A stretch of 64,000 bases of DNA from Bacillota bacterium (GCA_023397675.1 JAEWTV010000128.1:76969-140968); one strand, 5' to 3'. Positions 1-8,208 are shown, numbered from the stretch's first letter. The notes: generated by a model from the letters alone, not told the origin. Numbers and translations are program-made.

Positions 1-438
1 CAGATAGGTGTAAGAGATGAGTCCAAAATGATGGGCGGAATAGGAATCTGCGGCAGAGCTTTGTGCTGTAAGTCTTTCCTGGGAGAGTTCCAGCCTGTAT
101 CAATCAAAATGGCAAAGGAACAAGGACTGTCCCTCAATCCCACAAAAATATCCGGAAACTGCGGAAGGCTTATGTGCTGCCTCAAATATGAAGAGGATGC
201 CTATGAAGAGATACTTTCCAGGGTTCCAAAGGTTGGCGCTATAGTTGAAACTCCTGAAGGTCAGGGAACAGTTATGGATATCAACCTTCTTAAAGAACTT
301 TTGAAGGTTAAGATGGATAAAGCAAATGAAACGGACTTAAAGGTTTATAAGGCTGACGAAGTCAAAGTTATTAAAGATGTTGCAGGCGATGAAGAAGCCG
401 ATTTAGATATGGAAGTTTTAAAACAACTTGAGGACTAA
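1..438 (+). CDS. ricT: RicT/YaaT (PSP1 domain) protein, 5' end missing
   Basis: The frame is open from base 1, so this is the C-terminal 145 residues of a gene that begins outside the window. Two cysteine clusters are visible, CGRALCC and NCGRLMCC, typical of the PSP1 C-terminal domain. In Bacillus the RicT (YaaT) protein joins RicA and RicF in a complex that carries [4Fe-4S] clusters and affects mRNA processing and the Spo0A phosphorelay. The tail after residue 120 is acidic, which is common in this family. The downstream order (trmN-like, rsmI, abrB, metG, tatD) matches the yaaT neighbourhood of B. subtilis and supports the call. The ATG at 28 is internal and should not be used as the start. 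Confidence 0.9.
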   Translation, partial: QIGVRDESKMMGGIGICGRALCCKSFLGEFQPVSIKMAKEQGLSLNPTKISGNCGRLMCCLKYEEDAYEEILSRVPKVGAIVETPEGQGTVMDINLLKELLKVKMDKANETDLKVYKADEVKVIKDVAGDEEADLDMEVLKQLED

Positions 439-591
439 GACTTATAATTCTTTTAGTGTTTGGTAACCAACTTTTTTTATAAAAATAGTTTTCAATCTGT
501 AACTTTGGTGGTAAAATAGTAAGGTCATGAAAGACATGCTATAAAAAGGTATTTTCTTGACATACGAGAAATTTAAGGAGGTGTTCCTGGT

Positions 592-762
592 ATGGCATAT
601 TTTATTACAGAGGCTTGTATCAGCTGTGGTGCTTGTGAATCAGAGTGTCCTGTATCATGTATTTCCGCAGGAGACAGCGTATATGTTATAGATGCTGATG
701 CTTGCATAGAGTGTGGGGCTTGCGCAAATGTTTGTCCTGTAGATGCTCCTCAGCAGCAGTAA
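592..762 (+). CDS. 2[4Fe-4S] ferredoxin, 56 aa
   Basis: This short gene encodes a classical clostridial ferredoxin, a soluble one-electron carrier for enzymes such as pyruvate:ferredoxin oxidoreductase and hydrogenase. Two CxxCxxCxxxCP motifs are visible, one starting at Cys9 and one at Cys38, separated by a short linker, as expected for two cubane clusters. The length of 56 residues is the normal size. The ATG is preceded by AAGGAGGTG at 575-583. The gene stands alone: an intrinsic terminator follows at once, so it is probably a monocistronic, well-expressed gene. The C-terminus ends in three glutamines. Confidence 0.95.
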   Translation: MAYFITEACISCGACESECPVSCISAGDSVYVIDADACIECGACANVCPVDAPQQQ

Positions 763-774
763 TTTTGAATAAAT

Positions 775-805
775 GGGTCGAAGGTATAAACTTTCGACCC
801 TTTAT
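775..805 (+). terminator. Intrinsic terminator after ferredoxin
   Basis: GGGTCGAA (775-782) pairs with TTCGACCC (793-800) and is followed by a T-rich run. It lies 12 bases after the ferredoxin stop codon. Confidence 0.8.
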
Positions 806-810
806 TTATG

Positions 811-1040
811 TCTAAACGTGTGATATGCTTCGCATTACGGCGTTAAACTTCATGCCTGCGGTGCTCATGTATAAAAATACACTACGCTCCTCGGCAATCG
901 TTTTCCTTGTACTGCTTGCATCTGACACGTTTAAAGAAAAGGTTATATACTTTGCATTTTGGTATCAGATGAAAAGCGTGATAAACTTCGTCTTCCTTGT
1001 AATACTCGTTTCTGACGCTTTTCTATTACAATGGGAATTA
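811..1040. repeat. Two-module nested palindromic intergenic element
   Basis: The space between the ferredoxin terminator and the next gene holds two related palindromic modules. Module 1 has outer arms TAAACGTGT (813-821) and ACACGTTTA (925-933), with a small inner hairpin around 868-881. Module 2 is shorter, with arms AAAAGCGT (972-979) and ACGCTTTT (1015-1022). Both share the blocks CGTG-ATA-CTTCG near the left arm and CCTTGTA...TCTGAC near the right arm, so one looks like a shortened copy of the other. A 73-codon open frame (825-1046) runs through it but has no ribosome binding site. It resembles REP-like or miniature palindromic elements; the family is not identified. Confidence 0.6.
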
Positions 1041-1065
1041 TACTAAAAAAGTAAAAGGTATTTGC

Positions 1066-1824
1066 GTGAATATAGATATTTTAGAAAATGAGCGAATAGA
1101 CGATTTGCAATATAAGGGTTTAAGACTGATTCAGAAGGTTGATGGTTTCTGCTTTGGGGTGGATGCTGTGCTTCTGGCTAATTATGCCGACATAAAGCCT
1201 GGTGATCAGGTGATTGATCTTGGGACGGGTACAGGAATAATACCTGTTCTCCTTGCAGGAAAGACTGAAGCAGGAAAGATTATAGGACTTGAGATTCAGC
1301 AAGACATGGCGCAAATGGCGGCAAGAAGCGTAAAGCTTAATGATTTACAGCAGCGGGTGCAAATAGTAAACGGTGATATTAAAAACAGTGTTGAAATATT
1401 CGGGGCATCTAAATTTGATGCAGTACTTACAAACCCGCCTTATATGCAAACAAACGGCGGACTTGTAAATCCTTCCGATACAAAAGCAATATCAAGACAT
1501 GAAATACTCTGTACACTCGAGGATATTATAAGAGCAAGCAGTAAGCTTCTAAAACCCGGTGGAAGGTTCCATATGATACACAGACCTGAAAGGCTTGTTG
1601 ATATAATTTTTCTTATGAGAACCTTTGGAATTGAACCTAAATATATAAGGCTTGTACACCCTTCGCCATATAAAAGGGCAAACCTTCTTTTAATAAAAGG
1701 CACAAGGGGAGGAAATCCACAGTTAAAAATGGATCCGCCTTTGTATGTTTATGATGAAAATGGAAACTATTCAGATGAAATAAATAAAATATATAGCCGG
1801 CAGGCCATTGATAAAGGATGCTAG
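1066..1824 (+). CDS. tRNA1(Val) A37 N6-methyltransferase family (TrmN6/YabB-like)
   Basis: This is a class I SAM-dependent methyltransferase of 252 residues. The SAM-binding loop DLGTGTG is at residues 51-57, and the NPPY motif typical of N6-adenine methyltransferases is at 123-126. Family members modify A37 of tRNA. The likely start is GTG at 1066, with only a weak ribosome binding site. The end overlaps or abuts the rsmI start, so the two are translationally linked. The position between ricT and rsmI matches yabB of B. subtilis. The exact tRNA target cannot be read from sequence. Confidence 0.85.
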   Translation: MNIDILENERIDDLQYKGLRLIQKVDGFCFGVDAVLLANYADIKPGDQVIDLGTGTGIIPVLLAGKTEAGKIIGLEIQQDMAQMAARSVKLNDLQQRVQIVNGDIKNSVEIFGASKFDAVLTNPPYMQTNGGLVNPSDTKAISRHEILCTLEDIIRASSKLLKPGGRFHMIHRPERLVDIIFLMRTFGIEPKYIRLVHPSPYKRANLLLIKGTRGGNPQLKMDPPLYVYDENGNYSDEINKIYSRQAIDKGC

Positions 1825-1840
1825 CGATGGAAGTGGAATT

Positions 1841-2755
1841 TTGAAAAAAGAAGAAAAAAATCTGCAAGAAAATATTAAACAAAAACAGAATCCAGAGGAT
1901 ATTAAAAGCCCGGGAACCTTGTATTTGGTAGCAACACCTATTGGAAACCTCGGTGATATTACGCTTAGAGCAATTGAAACGCTTAAAATTGTTGACGTAA
2001 TTGCTGCAGAAGATACAAGGCAAACTCTTAAGCTGCTTAACCACTTTGAGATAAAGAAGCCCCTTGTCAGTTATTATGAGCATAATAAGAACATCAAGGG
2101 CGGATATATCTTAAAAATGCTTTCAGAAGGCAAAAATGTTGCCCTTGTATCTGATGCAGGTTCGCCTGGTATTTCAGACCCCGGGGAAGATATGGTTAAA
2201 CTGGCTGTTGAAAATGGAATTAATGTTACCATGGTACCTGGAGCGGTTGCTGCTGTCACAGGTCTGGTCCTTTCAGGGCTGGCAACAGGTCGGTTTGTAT
2301 TTGAAGGTTTTTTGCCTATGAATAAACGGGCCAGGAAGGAAAGAATCAATTTTCTTGTGGACGAAGTACGTACAATTATTCTGTATGAGGCTCCACACAA
2401 GCTCATTTATACTTTAAAAGAACTGTTACAGATACTTGGTGATAGAAATATAGCACTTGCCCGTGAACTTACAAAGCGCTATGAGCAGATAATAAGATGC
2501 AAGCTTTTAGAAGCCGTCGAAATGTATACGAATGAGCCACCAAGGGGCGAATATGTCATTATAATCGAGGGTATCCCTGAACAATCACTCATTTTGGAAA
2601 AGAGACATGAATGGGATGAGATGAGTACTGAGGAACACGTACAACTTTATATTAACCAGGGAATGGACAAAAAAAGCGCAATTAAACAGGCTGCTCAAGA
2701 CAGGGGAGTAAGCAGAAGGGATGTTTATAACAGCCTTCTTGATAAAAACGAATAA
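1841..2755 (+). CDS. rsmI: 16S rRNA (cytidine-1402-2'-O)-methyltransferase RsmI
   Basis: RsmI methylates the 2'-O of C1402 in the decoding centre of 16S rRNA. The SAM-binding (tetrapyrrole methylase fold) signature TLYLVATPIGNLGDITLRA lies about 25 residues in, followed by AAEDTRQT and the DAGSPGISDPG block, all hallmarks of the family. The C-terminal region ends in a short helical domain (KKSAIKQAAQDRGVSRRDVY). The start is uncertain: TTG at 1841 has GGAAGTGG just upstream and follows the previous stop, while an in-frame TTG at 1808 would overlap the previous gene by 17 bases. A strong terminator shared with abrB follows. Confidence 0.93.
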   Translation: MKKEEKNLQENIKQKQNPEDIKSPGTLYLVATPIGNLGDITLRAIETLKIVDVIAAEDTRQTLKLLNHFEIKKPLVSYYEHNKNIKGGYILKMLSEGKNVALVSDAGSPGISDPGEDMVKLAVENGINVTMVPGAVAAVTGLVLSGLATGRFVFEGFLPMNKRARKERINFLVDEVRTIILYEAPHKLIYTLKELLQILGDRNIALARELTKRYEQIIRCKLLEAVEMYTNEPPRGEYVIIIEGIPEQSLILEKRHEWDEMSTEEHVQLYINQGMDKKSAIKQAAQDRGVSRRDVYNSLLDKNE

Positions 2756-2766
2756 AAAAGGACAGC

Positions 2767-2794
2767 AAAAAGGGGGATTAAAATCCCCCTTTTT
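2767..2794. terminator. Bidirectional terminator between rsmI and abrB
   Basis: AAAAAGGGGGA (2767-2777) pairs with TCCCCCTTTTT (2784-2794). The A and T flanks make it work in both directions, which suits the convergent genes on either side. Confidence 0.88.
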
Positions 2795-2809
2795 AATGAT
2801 TGTTTCCAA

Positions 2810-3049
2810 TTATTTTTTTAGTTCTCTCATACACTCAGGACATATATTTTTTCCCTTATAAACATTTACGTCCTTAGCGTTGCCACAGAAGATGCAAGCT
2901 GGCTCATACTTTTTGAGAATGATTGTATTACCATCAACGTAGATTTCCAAAGCATCCTTTTCAGCGATATCAAGTGTACGTCTAAGTTCTATTGGCAGTA
3001 CAACTCTGCCAAGTTCATCAACCTTTCTTACAATTCCAGTAGATTTCAT
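2810..3049 (-). CDS. abrB: AbrB-family transition-state regulator with Cys4 tail
   Basis: The first 47 residues (STGIVRKVDELGRVVLPIEL onward) are almost identical to the SpoVT/AbrB swapped-hairpin DNA-binding domain of B. subtilis AbrB, which represses post-exponential and sporulation genes. The C-terminal part differs: Cys52, Cys55, Cys70 and Cys73 form two CxxC pairs that could bind one zinc or iron. Total length is 79 residues against about 94 in Bacillus. The start is ATG at 3049, chosen because GGGAGG (3056-3061) precedes it; an upstream in-frame ATG at 3124 lies inside the promoter. A Spo0A box sits just downstream of the predicted transcription start, as in B. subtilis abrB. Confidence 0.93.
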   Translation of the reverse strand: MKSTGIVRKVDELGRVVLPIELRRTLDIAEKDALEIYVDGNTIILKKYEPACIFCGNAKDVNVYKGKNICPECMRELKK

Positions 3050-3074
3050 AATAAACCTCCCTACATTTACAGTA

Positions 3075-3081
3075 TTCGACA
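3075..3081 (-). promoter_or_regulatory. Spo0A box in abrB leader
   Basis: TTCGACA on the plus strand is TGTCGAA on the abrB coding strand, an exact match to the core Spo0A box. It lies roughly 8-15 bases downstream of the predicted abrB transcription start, the arrangement through which Spo0A~P represses abrB in B. subtilis. Confidence 0.65.
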
Positions 3082-3095
3082 TTTCTTTTTTTAAT

Positions 3096-3124
3096 ATAGT
3101 ACCATATATGCCAATAAACGTCAA
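3096..3124 (-). promoter_or_regulatory. Sigma-A promoter of abrB
   Basis: Read on the minus strand, TTGACG (3124-3119) and TACTAT (3101-3096) are separated by 17 bases. It lies 47 bases upstream of the abrB ATG. Confidence 0.8.
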
Positions 3125-3214
3125 CGATAAAATGAAAGTTTTTTCAAAAAAATGTTATGGTAATTTATAGAAAACTCATTTTGGCAAGCTTTGTAAATAT
3201 TGAAATATCGGCCT

Positions 3215-3332
3215 TTCGACAAACACGAATTTTAGGCAAAAATTTACATGGTACTCTCGGTACCGCTAGAATCAGGCCTTTGAGGGTATTTTTGCATCCA
3301 AATAGAAGAAATAAATTCGACACATATCGACA
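3215..3332. promoter_or_regulatory. Cluster of Spo0A boxes between abrB and spmA
   Basis: Two exact TTCGACA heptamers (3215-3221 and 3316-3322) and a one-mismatch copy, ATCGACA (3326-3332), lie in the space between the divergent abrB and spmA. The last two are 10 bases apart in the same orientation and just precede a TATAAT at 3348. This spacing suggests Spo0A~P acting on spmA as well as on abrB. The rest of the 384-base gap holds no gene that I can support. Confidence 0.6.
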
Positions 3333-3353
3333 AGCACTTTGGTAGTGTATAAT
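3325..3353 (+). promoter_or_regulatory. Possible spmA promoter
   Basis: A perfect TATAAT lies at 3348-3353, about 80 bases upstream of spmA. The -35 hexamer is poor (TATCGA with a 17-base spacer) and overlaps the Spo0A boxes, a layout seen at Spo0A-activated sigma-A promoters. Confidence 0.45.
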
Positions 3354-3433
3354 TTCCAATTTTTAATTATTGAATAGCCTAAAGAATGTCCTCATATATA
3401 TTATTAAAAATTCTTTTAAGGATTATTATCAAA

Positions 3434-4024
3434 ATGCTAAATTATATATGGTTCGGACTGCTTGTTTTAGGCTTTACAGTTGGTGCAATGAACGGAAAAC
3501 TTGATGAGGTTACACATGCGGCTATAAGTGCAGCAGGAATTGCGGTGGAATTGTGCATAGGCCTTCTCGGCGTGATGTGCCTTTGGACCGGCTTGATGGC
3601 AATAGCAGATAAAAGCGGACTTGTAAGATTTATAGCAAAATTGGTTCGGCCTGTTATGAGGCTTCTTTTTTCGGAAATTCCAAAAGGTCATCCGGCTTTG
3701 GGAGCTATTGTGATGAATCTTGTGGCAAATTTTTTCGGGTTGGGAAATGCGGCTACTCCACTTGGAATAAAGGCAATGGGAGAGCTACAGAAAATTAATA
3801 AGAATAAAAACACTGCCACCAATTCAATGAGTATGTTCCTTGTGCTTAATACAGCTGCTTTCCAACTGGTTCCTGCAACTATTATTGCTCTTAGAACGTC
3901 GGCAGGTTCATCAAACCCTACTGATATAATCGTTCCAATATGGATTGCATCGCTGTGCGCAACCGTTGTGGGGGTAATTGCCGCGAAGCTAATGGCAGCT
4001 GCAACACCAAACAAACTGAGGTAG
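3434..4024 (+). CDS. spmA: Spore maturation protein A
   Basis: SpmA is a membrane protein of the nucleoside-recognition (Gate) family; with SpmB it is needed for proper dehydration of the spore core. The start at ATG 3434 gives 196 residues, the same length as B. subtilis SpmA, and AAGGA precedes it at 3418-3422; an earlier in-frame ATG at 3386 lacks a site. Several hydrophobic segments are visible, plus the conserved GLGNAATPLGIKAM block near residue 97. spmB follows after three bases, so the two form an operon. The upstream region carries Spo0A boxes. Confidence 0.93.
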   Translation: MLNYIWFGLLVLGFTVGAMNGKLDEVTHAAISAAGIAVELCIGLLGVMCLWTGLMAIADKSGLVRFIAKLVRPVMRLLFSEIPKGHPALGAIVMNLVANFFGLGNAATPLGIKAMGELQKINKNKNTATNSMSMFLVLNTAAFQLVPATIIALRTSAGSSNPTDIIVPIWIASLCATVVGVIAAKLMAAATPNKLR

Positions 4025-4027
4025 ATA

Positions 4028-4564
4028 ATGGAGCTTTTCAAATCAATTTCCGTATATGCTATACCTGCAATATTTCTAATAATCCTTATTGCAGGTATCT
4101 ATAAAAATGTGAAGGTATATGATGTTTTTGTTGAAGGTGCCAAGGAAGGTATTTCAACAGTTATCAGAATTCTGCCGTCCCTAGTGGGGCTGTTGGTAGC
4201 TGTGGCAGTGTTCAGAGCTTCAGGTGCTCTTGATTTGATTGTCTATGCACTAAAGCCACTTGCGTCCCTGTTGTCAATTCCATCAGATGTTGTTCCCCTT
4301 GCTATTTTAAGGCCTGTTTCTGGAAGCGCTTCTCTGGCTTTGGTATCTGATATTATAAAGACCAATGGCCCCGATTCTTTTGTTGGAAGACTTGCATCAG
4401 TAATGATGGGCTCCACTGAAACTATTTTTTATACGCTAGCCGTTTACTTTGGTTCAGTAGGTATTAAAAATATAAGATACACACTGGTTGCTGCACTTAT
4501 TGCCGACCTGACAAGTGTAATTGCATCGGTGTGGGCATGTACACTGTTTTTCGGCAGAGGATGA
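4028..4564 (+). CDS. spmB: Spore maturation protein B
   Basis: SpmB is the partner of SpmA in spore core maturation. At 178 residues it equals the Bacillus protein in length. Hydrophobic helices alternate with short loops, and the Gate-domain features ILPSLVGLLVAV, LRPVSGSASLALV and MMGSTETIFYTLAVYFGSVG are present. The ATG lies three bases after the spmA stop. No terminator is seen between spmB and metG, though a new promoter precedes metG. Confidence 0.94.
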   Translation: MELFKSISVYAIPAIFLIILIAGIYKNVKVYDVFVEGAKEGISTVIRILPSLVGLLVAVAVFRASGALDLIVYALKPLASLLSIPSDVVPLAILRPVSGSASLALVSDIIKTNGPDSFVGRLASVMMGSTETIFYTLAVYFGSVGIKNIRYTLVAALIADLTSVIASVWACTLFFGRG

Positions 4565-4586
4565 AAGCTTAAGTTTATATTTCTGC

Positions 4587-4615
4587 TTGAAAAAAGTATT
4601 TCGAATCTGTATAGT
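4587..4615 (+). promoter_or_regulatory. Sigma-A promoter of metG
   Basis: TTGAAA (4587-4592), a 17-base spacer and TATAGT (4610-4615) lie about 80 bases upstream of metG. The leader is too short and lacks the conserved sequences for a T-box. Confidence 0.6.
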
Positions 4616-4695
4616 TATAATTATTAACAGGGAATAACAAATGTGATGTTTGTATCACTTTGATATAGTTGAAAACATGTTCAGGAGGCAATAGG

Positions 4696-6666
4696 ATGAG
4701 CGGCAAGAAGTTTTATATTACTACACCGATATATTATCCAAGCGATAAACTACATATAGGTCATTCGTATACTACCGTTGCGGCAGATGCAATGGCAAGG
4801 TACAAAAGGCTCAAGGGTTATGACGTAATGTTTTTGACCGGAACCGATGAGCATGGTCAAAAAATACAAAGAAAAGCAGAACAGCGTGGTATTACTCCAA
4901 AACAGTATGTTGATGAAATTGTAGACGGTATAAAAAAGCTTTGGAAGCTTATGAAGATAACAAATGACAAGTTCATACGTACAACTGATAAATTTCATGA
5001 AGATGCTATACAAAAAATATTTAAGAAGCTTTATGATCAGGGGGATATATATAAGGGTGCTTATGAGGGCTGGTACTGTACACCATGTGAATCCTTCTGG
5101 ACAAAGACTCAGCTTGTAGACGGGAAATGCCCCGATTGTGGTTGTGATGTTGAGCTTACAAAAGAAGAAAGCTACTTTTTCAAGCTGTCCAAGTATCAGG
5201 ACAAGCTCATAGAGTATATAGAAAGCCACCCTGATTTTATACAGCCGGTTTCAAGAAAGAATGAGATGATAAATAATTTTCTTAAACCAGGTCTTGAAGA
5301 TCTTTGTGTTTCTAGGACAACCTTCAATTGGGGTATTCCGGTTTCGTTTGATGAAAAACATGTAGTATATGTATGGATTGATGCTCTTTCCAACTACATT
5401 ACTGCACAGGGGTATCTTTCTGAAGATGATTCGGATTATAGAAAATTCTGGCCGGCAGATGTACAGCTTGTGGGAAAGGAAATTGTACGTTTTCACACTA
5501 TCATTTGGCCTGCAATGCTTATGGCCCTCGATGAGCCTATGCCCAAGCAGGTATACGGACATGGCTGGCTGCTTCTTGAAGGCGGTAAAATGTCAAAATC
5601 AAAGGGAAATGTTGTTGATCCGGTAATTCTTGTAGAAAAATACGGTCTTGATGCAATAAGGTACTTCCTTTTGAGAGAAGTGCCCTTCGGTTCAGATGGA
5701 GTGTTCTCAAATGAGGCTTTAATAAACAGGATAAATTCTGACCTTGCCAACGATCTTGGAAATTTGGTGAGCAGGACTGTTGCAATGGTTGATAAATATT
5801 TCGGAGGTACAATTCCACAGGATAAAATAGCTGGTGATTTTGATGATGACCTTAAGAAAATGGTAATGGAGACACCATCTAAAGTAGATGAACTGATGGA
5901 TAAGCTTCAGTTCAGCATGGCACTTACAGAAATATGGAAAGTAATATCCAGGGTTAATAAGTATATAGATGAAACAATGCCGTGGGTTCTTGCAAAGGAT
6001 GAAGCAAACCTCCCAAGGCTTGCAGCTGTAATGTATAACCTTGTAGAAAGCATAAGAATTATATCAATATTAATTCAGCCCTTTATGCCTGAAACACCAG
6101 AAAAAATATGGGCTCAGCTGGGTTTGGACAAATATCCCGAAGTTCTTAAGTGGGAAAGCACCGAAAAGTGGGGCGGTTATCCTGAAGGTGCTTCGGTAAG
6201 TAAAGGTGAAGTTATTTTCCCAAGGATAGATATAAAAAAGGAGCTTGAAGAGATAGAAAAGCTTACTGCCAATGCAGCCGCAAAGGAAAAGACTACAGAA
6301 AAGAATGTTAATGCAGCGCAAAAGAATGAGACAAAAGCAGAAGGCATCATAACAATAGAAGATTTTGCAAAACTGGATCTTAGGGTCGCTAAGGTACTTG
6401 AGGCTGAAAAAGTTGAAGGTTCAGACAAGCTTCTTAAATTGCAGCTTGAACTTGGGGACGAAAGACGTCAGGTTGTTTCCGGTATAGCAAAATATTATGC
6501 TCCACAGGATATTATAGGAAAGAGCGTATTAATGGTTGCCAATTTAAAACCTGTAAAGCTTAAGGGAATAGAGTCACAAGGCATGATACTCGCAGCTTCC
6601 AATGGAGACGAACTTGTACTTGCAACTGTTGACGGTAGCATAAACAGCGGCAGCAAGGTTAGTTAG
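4696..6666 (+). CDS. metG: Methionyl-tRNA synthetase
   Basis: This class I enzyme charges tRNA-Met. HIGH is at residues 20-23 and KMSKS at 298-302. Cysteines of the zinc-binding insertion appear as CTPC and CPDCGC. After a linker rich in Lys, Glu and Ala (about 510-550), the C-terminal 100 residues (EDFAKLDLRVAKVLEAE onward) form a tRNA-binding OB-fold domain of the Trbp111/EMAP type, so this is the dimeric long form; 656 residues is normal. The start is ATG 4696 because AGGAGG (4683-4688) lies seven bases upstream; TTG 4669 in frame has no such site. tatD follows as in B. subtilis. Confidence 0.97.
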   Translation: MSGKKFYITTPIYYPSDKLHIGHSYTTVAADAMARYKRLKGYDVMFLTGTDEHGQKIQRKAEQRGITPKQYVDEIVDGIKKLWKLMKITNDKFIRTTDKFHEDAIQKIFKKLYDQGDIYKGAYEGWYCTPCESFWTKTQLVDGKCPDCGCDVELTKEESYFFKLSKYQDKLIEYIESHPDFIQPVSRKNEMINNFLKPGLEDLCVSRTTFNWGIPVSFDEKHVVYVWIDALSNYITAQGYLSEDDSDYRKFWPADVQLVGKEIVRFHTIIWPAMLMALDEPMPKQVYGHGWLLLEGGKMSKSKGNVVDPVILVEKYGLDAIRYFLLREVPFGSDGVFSNEALINRINSDLANDLGNLVSRTVAMVDKYFGGTIPQDKIAGDFDDDLKKMVMETPSKVDELMDKLQFSMALTEIWKVISRVNKYIDETMPWVLAKDEANLPRLAAVMYNLVESIRIISILIQPFMPETPEKIWAQLGLDKYPEVLKWESTEKWGGYPEGASVSKGEVIFPRIDIKKELEEIEKLTANAAAKEKTTEKNVNAAQKNETKAEGIITIEDFAKLDLRVAKVLEAEKVEGSDKLLKLQLELGDERRQVVSGIAKYYAPQDIIGKSVLMVANLKPVKLKGIESQGMILAASNGDELVLATVDGSINSGSKVS

Positions 6667-6696
6667 AATATCGGCAAAGAGGATATGGAGTTAAAA

Positions 6697-7464
6697 ATGC
6701 TTTTTGATTCACACGCACATTATGATGATGATAAATTTAATCAGGACAAGCAGGATGTTATAGAAAAGGTCAGACAATCAGGGGTAGCCTACATTGTAAA
6801 TGCAGCATCAAATATACCTTCTTCAATAGACAGTATAGCCCTTGCGCAAGAGTATGAATTTATTTATGCTGCGGTTGGGGTACATCCTCAGGACGTTGAG
6901 GGTATGAATGATAATGTCATATCAATGCTTGCAGATTTTGCCCAGAGCCCTAAGGTAGTGGCGATTGGTGAGATTGGTTTGGACTACCATTATGATGATG
7001 TCCCAAAACCGATCCAAAAGCATTGGTTTGCTAGACAGATTTCATTGGCCAGAGAGTTAAAATTGCCTGTAATAATACATGACAGGGAATCGCATGAGGA
7101 TATACTTAAAATAGTCAAAAATGAAAAGGCCAGTGAGGTAGGAGGCGTCTTCCACTGTTTTTCGGGCAGTGTCGAGATGGCTCGGGAAGTATTGGATAAT
7201 AATTTCTATATATCAGTTGGGGGAGTCGTAACTTTTAAAAATGCAAAAAAAATAGTTGACGTAATCAGGATTGTACCGTCTGACAGGCTTCTTATTGAAA
7301 CAGACAGCCCGTACCTCGCACCGGAACCTTTCAGAGGGACGCGTAACGACTCCAGCTATATTAGGTACACAGCGATGAAAATAGCTGAAATACGGGAAGA
7401 TTCTTTTGAAAATATAGCACGTGTCACATGTGAAAATGCAAAAAGACTTTTCGGTATAGATTAG
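6697..7464 (+). CDS. tatD: TatD-family metal-dependent hydrolase (DNase)
   Basis: TatD proteins are TIM-barrel, divalent-metal hydrolases with exonuclease/deoxyribonuclease activity. The metal ligands DSHAH (residues 4-8), the GEIGLDYH block, the HDRESH block and the late ETDSPYLAPEP block are all present. Starting at ATG 6697 gives 255 residues, exactly the B. subtilis YabD length, and GGAG (6688-6691) is well placed; the in-frame ATG 6685 sits too close to its only candidate site. It lies 30 bases after metG and is probably co-transcribed. Confidence 0.93.
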   Translation: MLFDSHAHYDDDKFNQDKQDVIEKVRQSGVAYIVNAASNIPSSIDSIALAQEYEFIYAAVGVHPQDVEGMNDNVISMLADFAQSPKVVAIGEIGLDYHYDDVPKPIQKHWFARQISLARELKLPVIIHDRESHEDILKIVKNEKASEVGGVFHCFSGSVEMAREVLDNNFYISVGGVVTFKNAKKIVDVIRIVPSDRLLIETDSPYLAPEPFRGTRNDSSYIRYTAMKIAEIREDSFENIARVTCENAKRLFGID

Positions 7465-7494
7465 ATTCCTTAAGCAAATGATTGGGGGTTGTAT

Positions 7495-8196
7495 ATGAAA
7501 AAGTTTATTCTTGTGATGGTTTGCGTCATAGTGCTTGCAATTTTTATTGCACTTAACTATCTGCTCTGGGACAGGGATAATAAAATTCAGAATTTTCAGG
7601 ACCTCAACTCAAGTAAGAGCGTTAGCATTGATGCACTTACTGACAAAATTAAAAACCTTGATGAAACTGTAAGACAGCTTAACTCAACAGTAGATAGCTT
7701 GCAATCAAAGAACAAGGAATTATTTGATTCGAGCGCAGCTCTTAGTTTGGATAAAGCAAAACTTCAGTCTCAAATTCAGAATTTAAATGCAGCAATATCA
7801 AGACTAAAACTCTCGGCAAACCTTGATGCTCTTCAGAACAATATAAAAAAATGGGCTGATGGCTTGGACAAGGGACAATATGACATATCCTACAGGCTCA
7901 TGGATATTGAATCTGTGAACATTGATAACTTTAAAAGTATGGATGGTTTCAGCAGCTACTTTAAAAATAATATAAAAAGTATAAAGCTAAAGTCCTTAAA
8001 GCTAGTCGTCGATGAACTTCCTGCAGATAAGGTCAACAATATTATTTACAAAACAACCTTTGATATTAAGAAGGCTGATATGGCTGATGCTACAGACCAA
8101 TTCTTTACGGACGGTCAAAGCACAATGTATATAACGATAAGCTTTAACGTTAAGAAAAACGACTGGGTAATCACATCTATGACTACAACTCTCTAA
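7495..8196 (+). CDS. Membrane-anchored coiled-coil protein of unknown function
   Basis: I do not recognise this family. The 233-residue product has one N-terminal membrane segment (about residues 4-22) followed by a charged stretch and a predicted coiled coil (about 35-105, rich in Leu, Asn, Ser and Lys in heptad-like order). The C-terminal 120 residues look like a compact alpha/beta domain of the NTF2-like type, exposed outside the membrane. TGGGGG at 7483-7488 supports ATG 7495. The gene follows tatD by 30 bases and ends at a strong terminator, so it is the last gene of the metG-tatD unit. Confidence 0.75.
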   Translation: MKKFILVMVCVIVLAIFIALNYLLWDRDNKIQNFQDLNSSKSVSIDALTDKIKNLDETVRQLNSTVDSLQSKNKELFDSSAALSLDKAKLQSQIQNLNAAISRLKLSANLDALQNNIKKWADGLDKGQYDISYRLMDIESVNIDNFKSMDGFSSYFKNNIKSIKLKSLKLVVDELPADKVNNIIYKTTFDIKKADMADATDQFFTDGQSTMYITISFNVKKNDWVITSMTTTL

Positions 8197-8208
8197 TTAG
8201 CCGCAGTT

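Noticed and set aside
557..562. TTGACA as -35 of the ferredoxin promoter
   Set aside because: The -10 position at a 17-base spacing falls on the ribosome binding site (AAGGAGG), so it cannot serve as promoter for this gene.
825..1046. 73-codon hydrophobic open frame in the ferredoxin-trmN gap
   Set aside because: It lies wholly in the palindromic element, has no ribosome binding site and its hydrophobic look comes from the T-rich repeat.
4565..4695. T-box leader for metG
   Set aside because: The leader is about 80 bases, with no T-box sequence or specifier hairpin.
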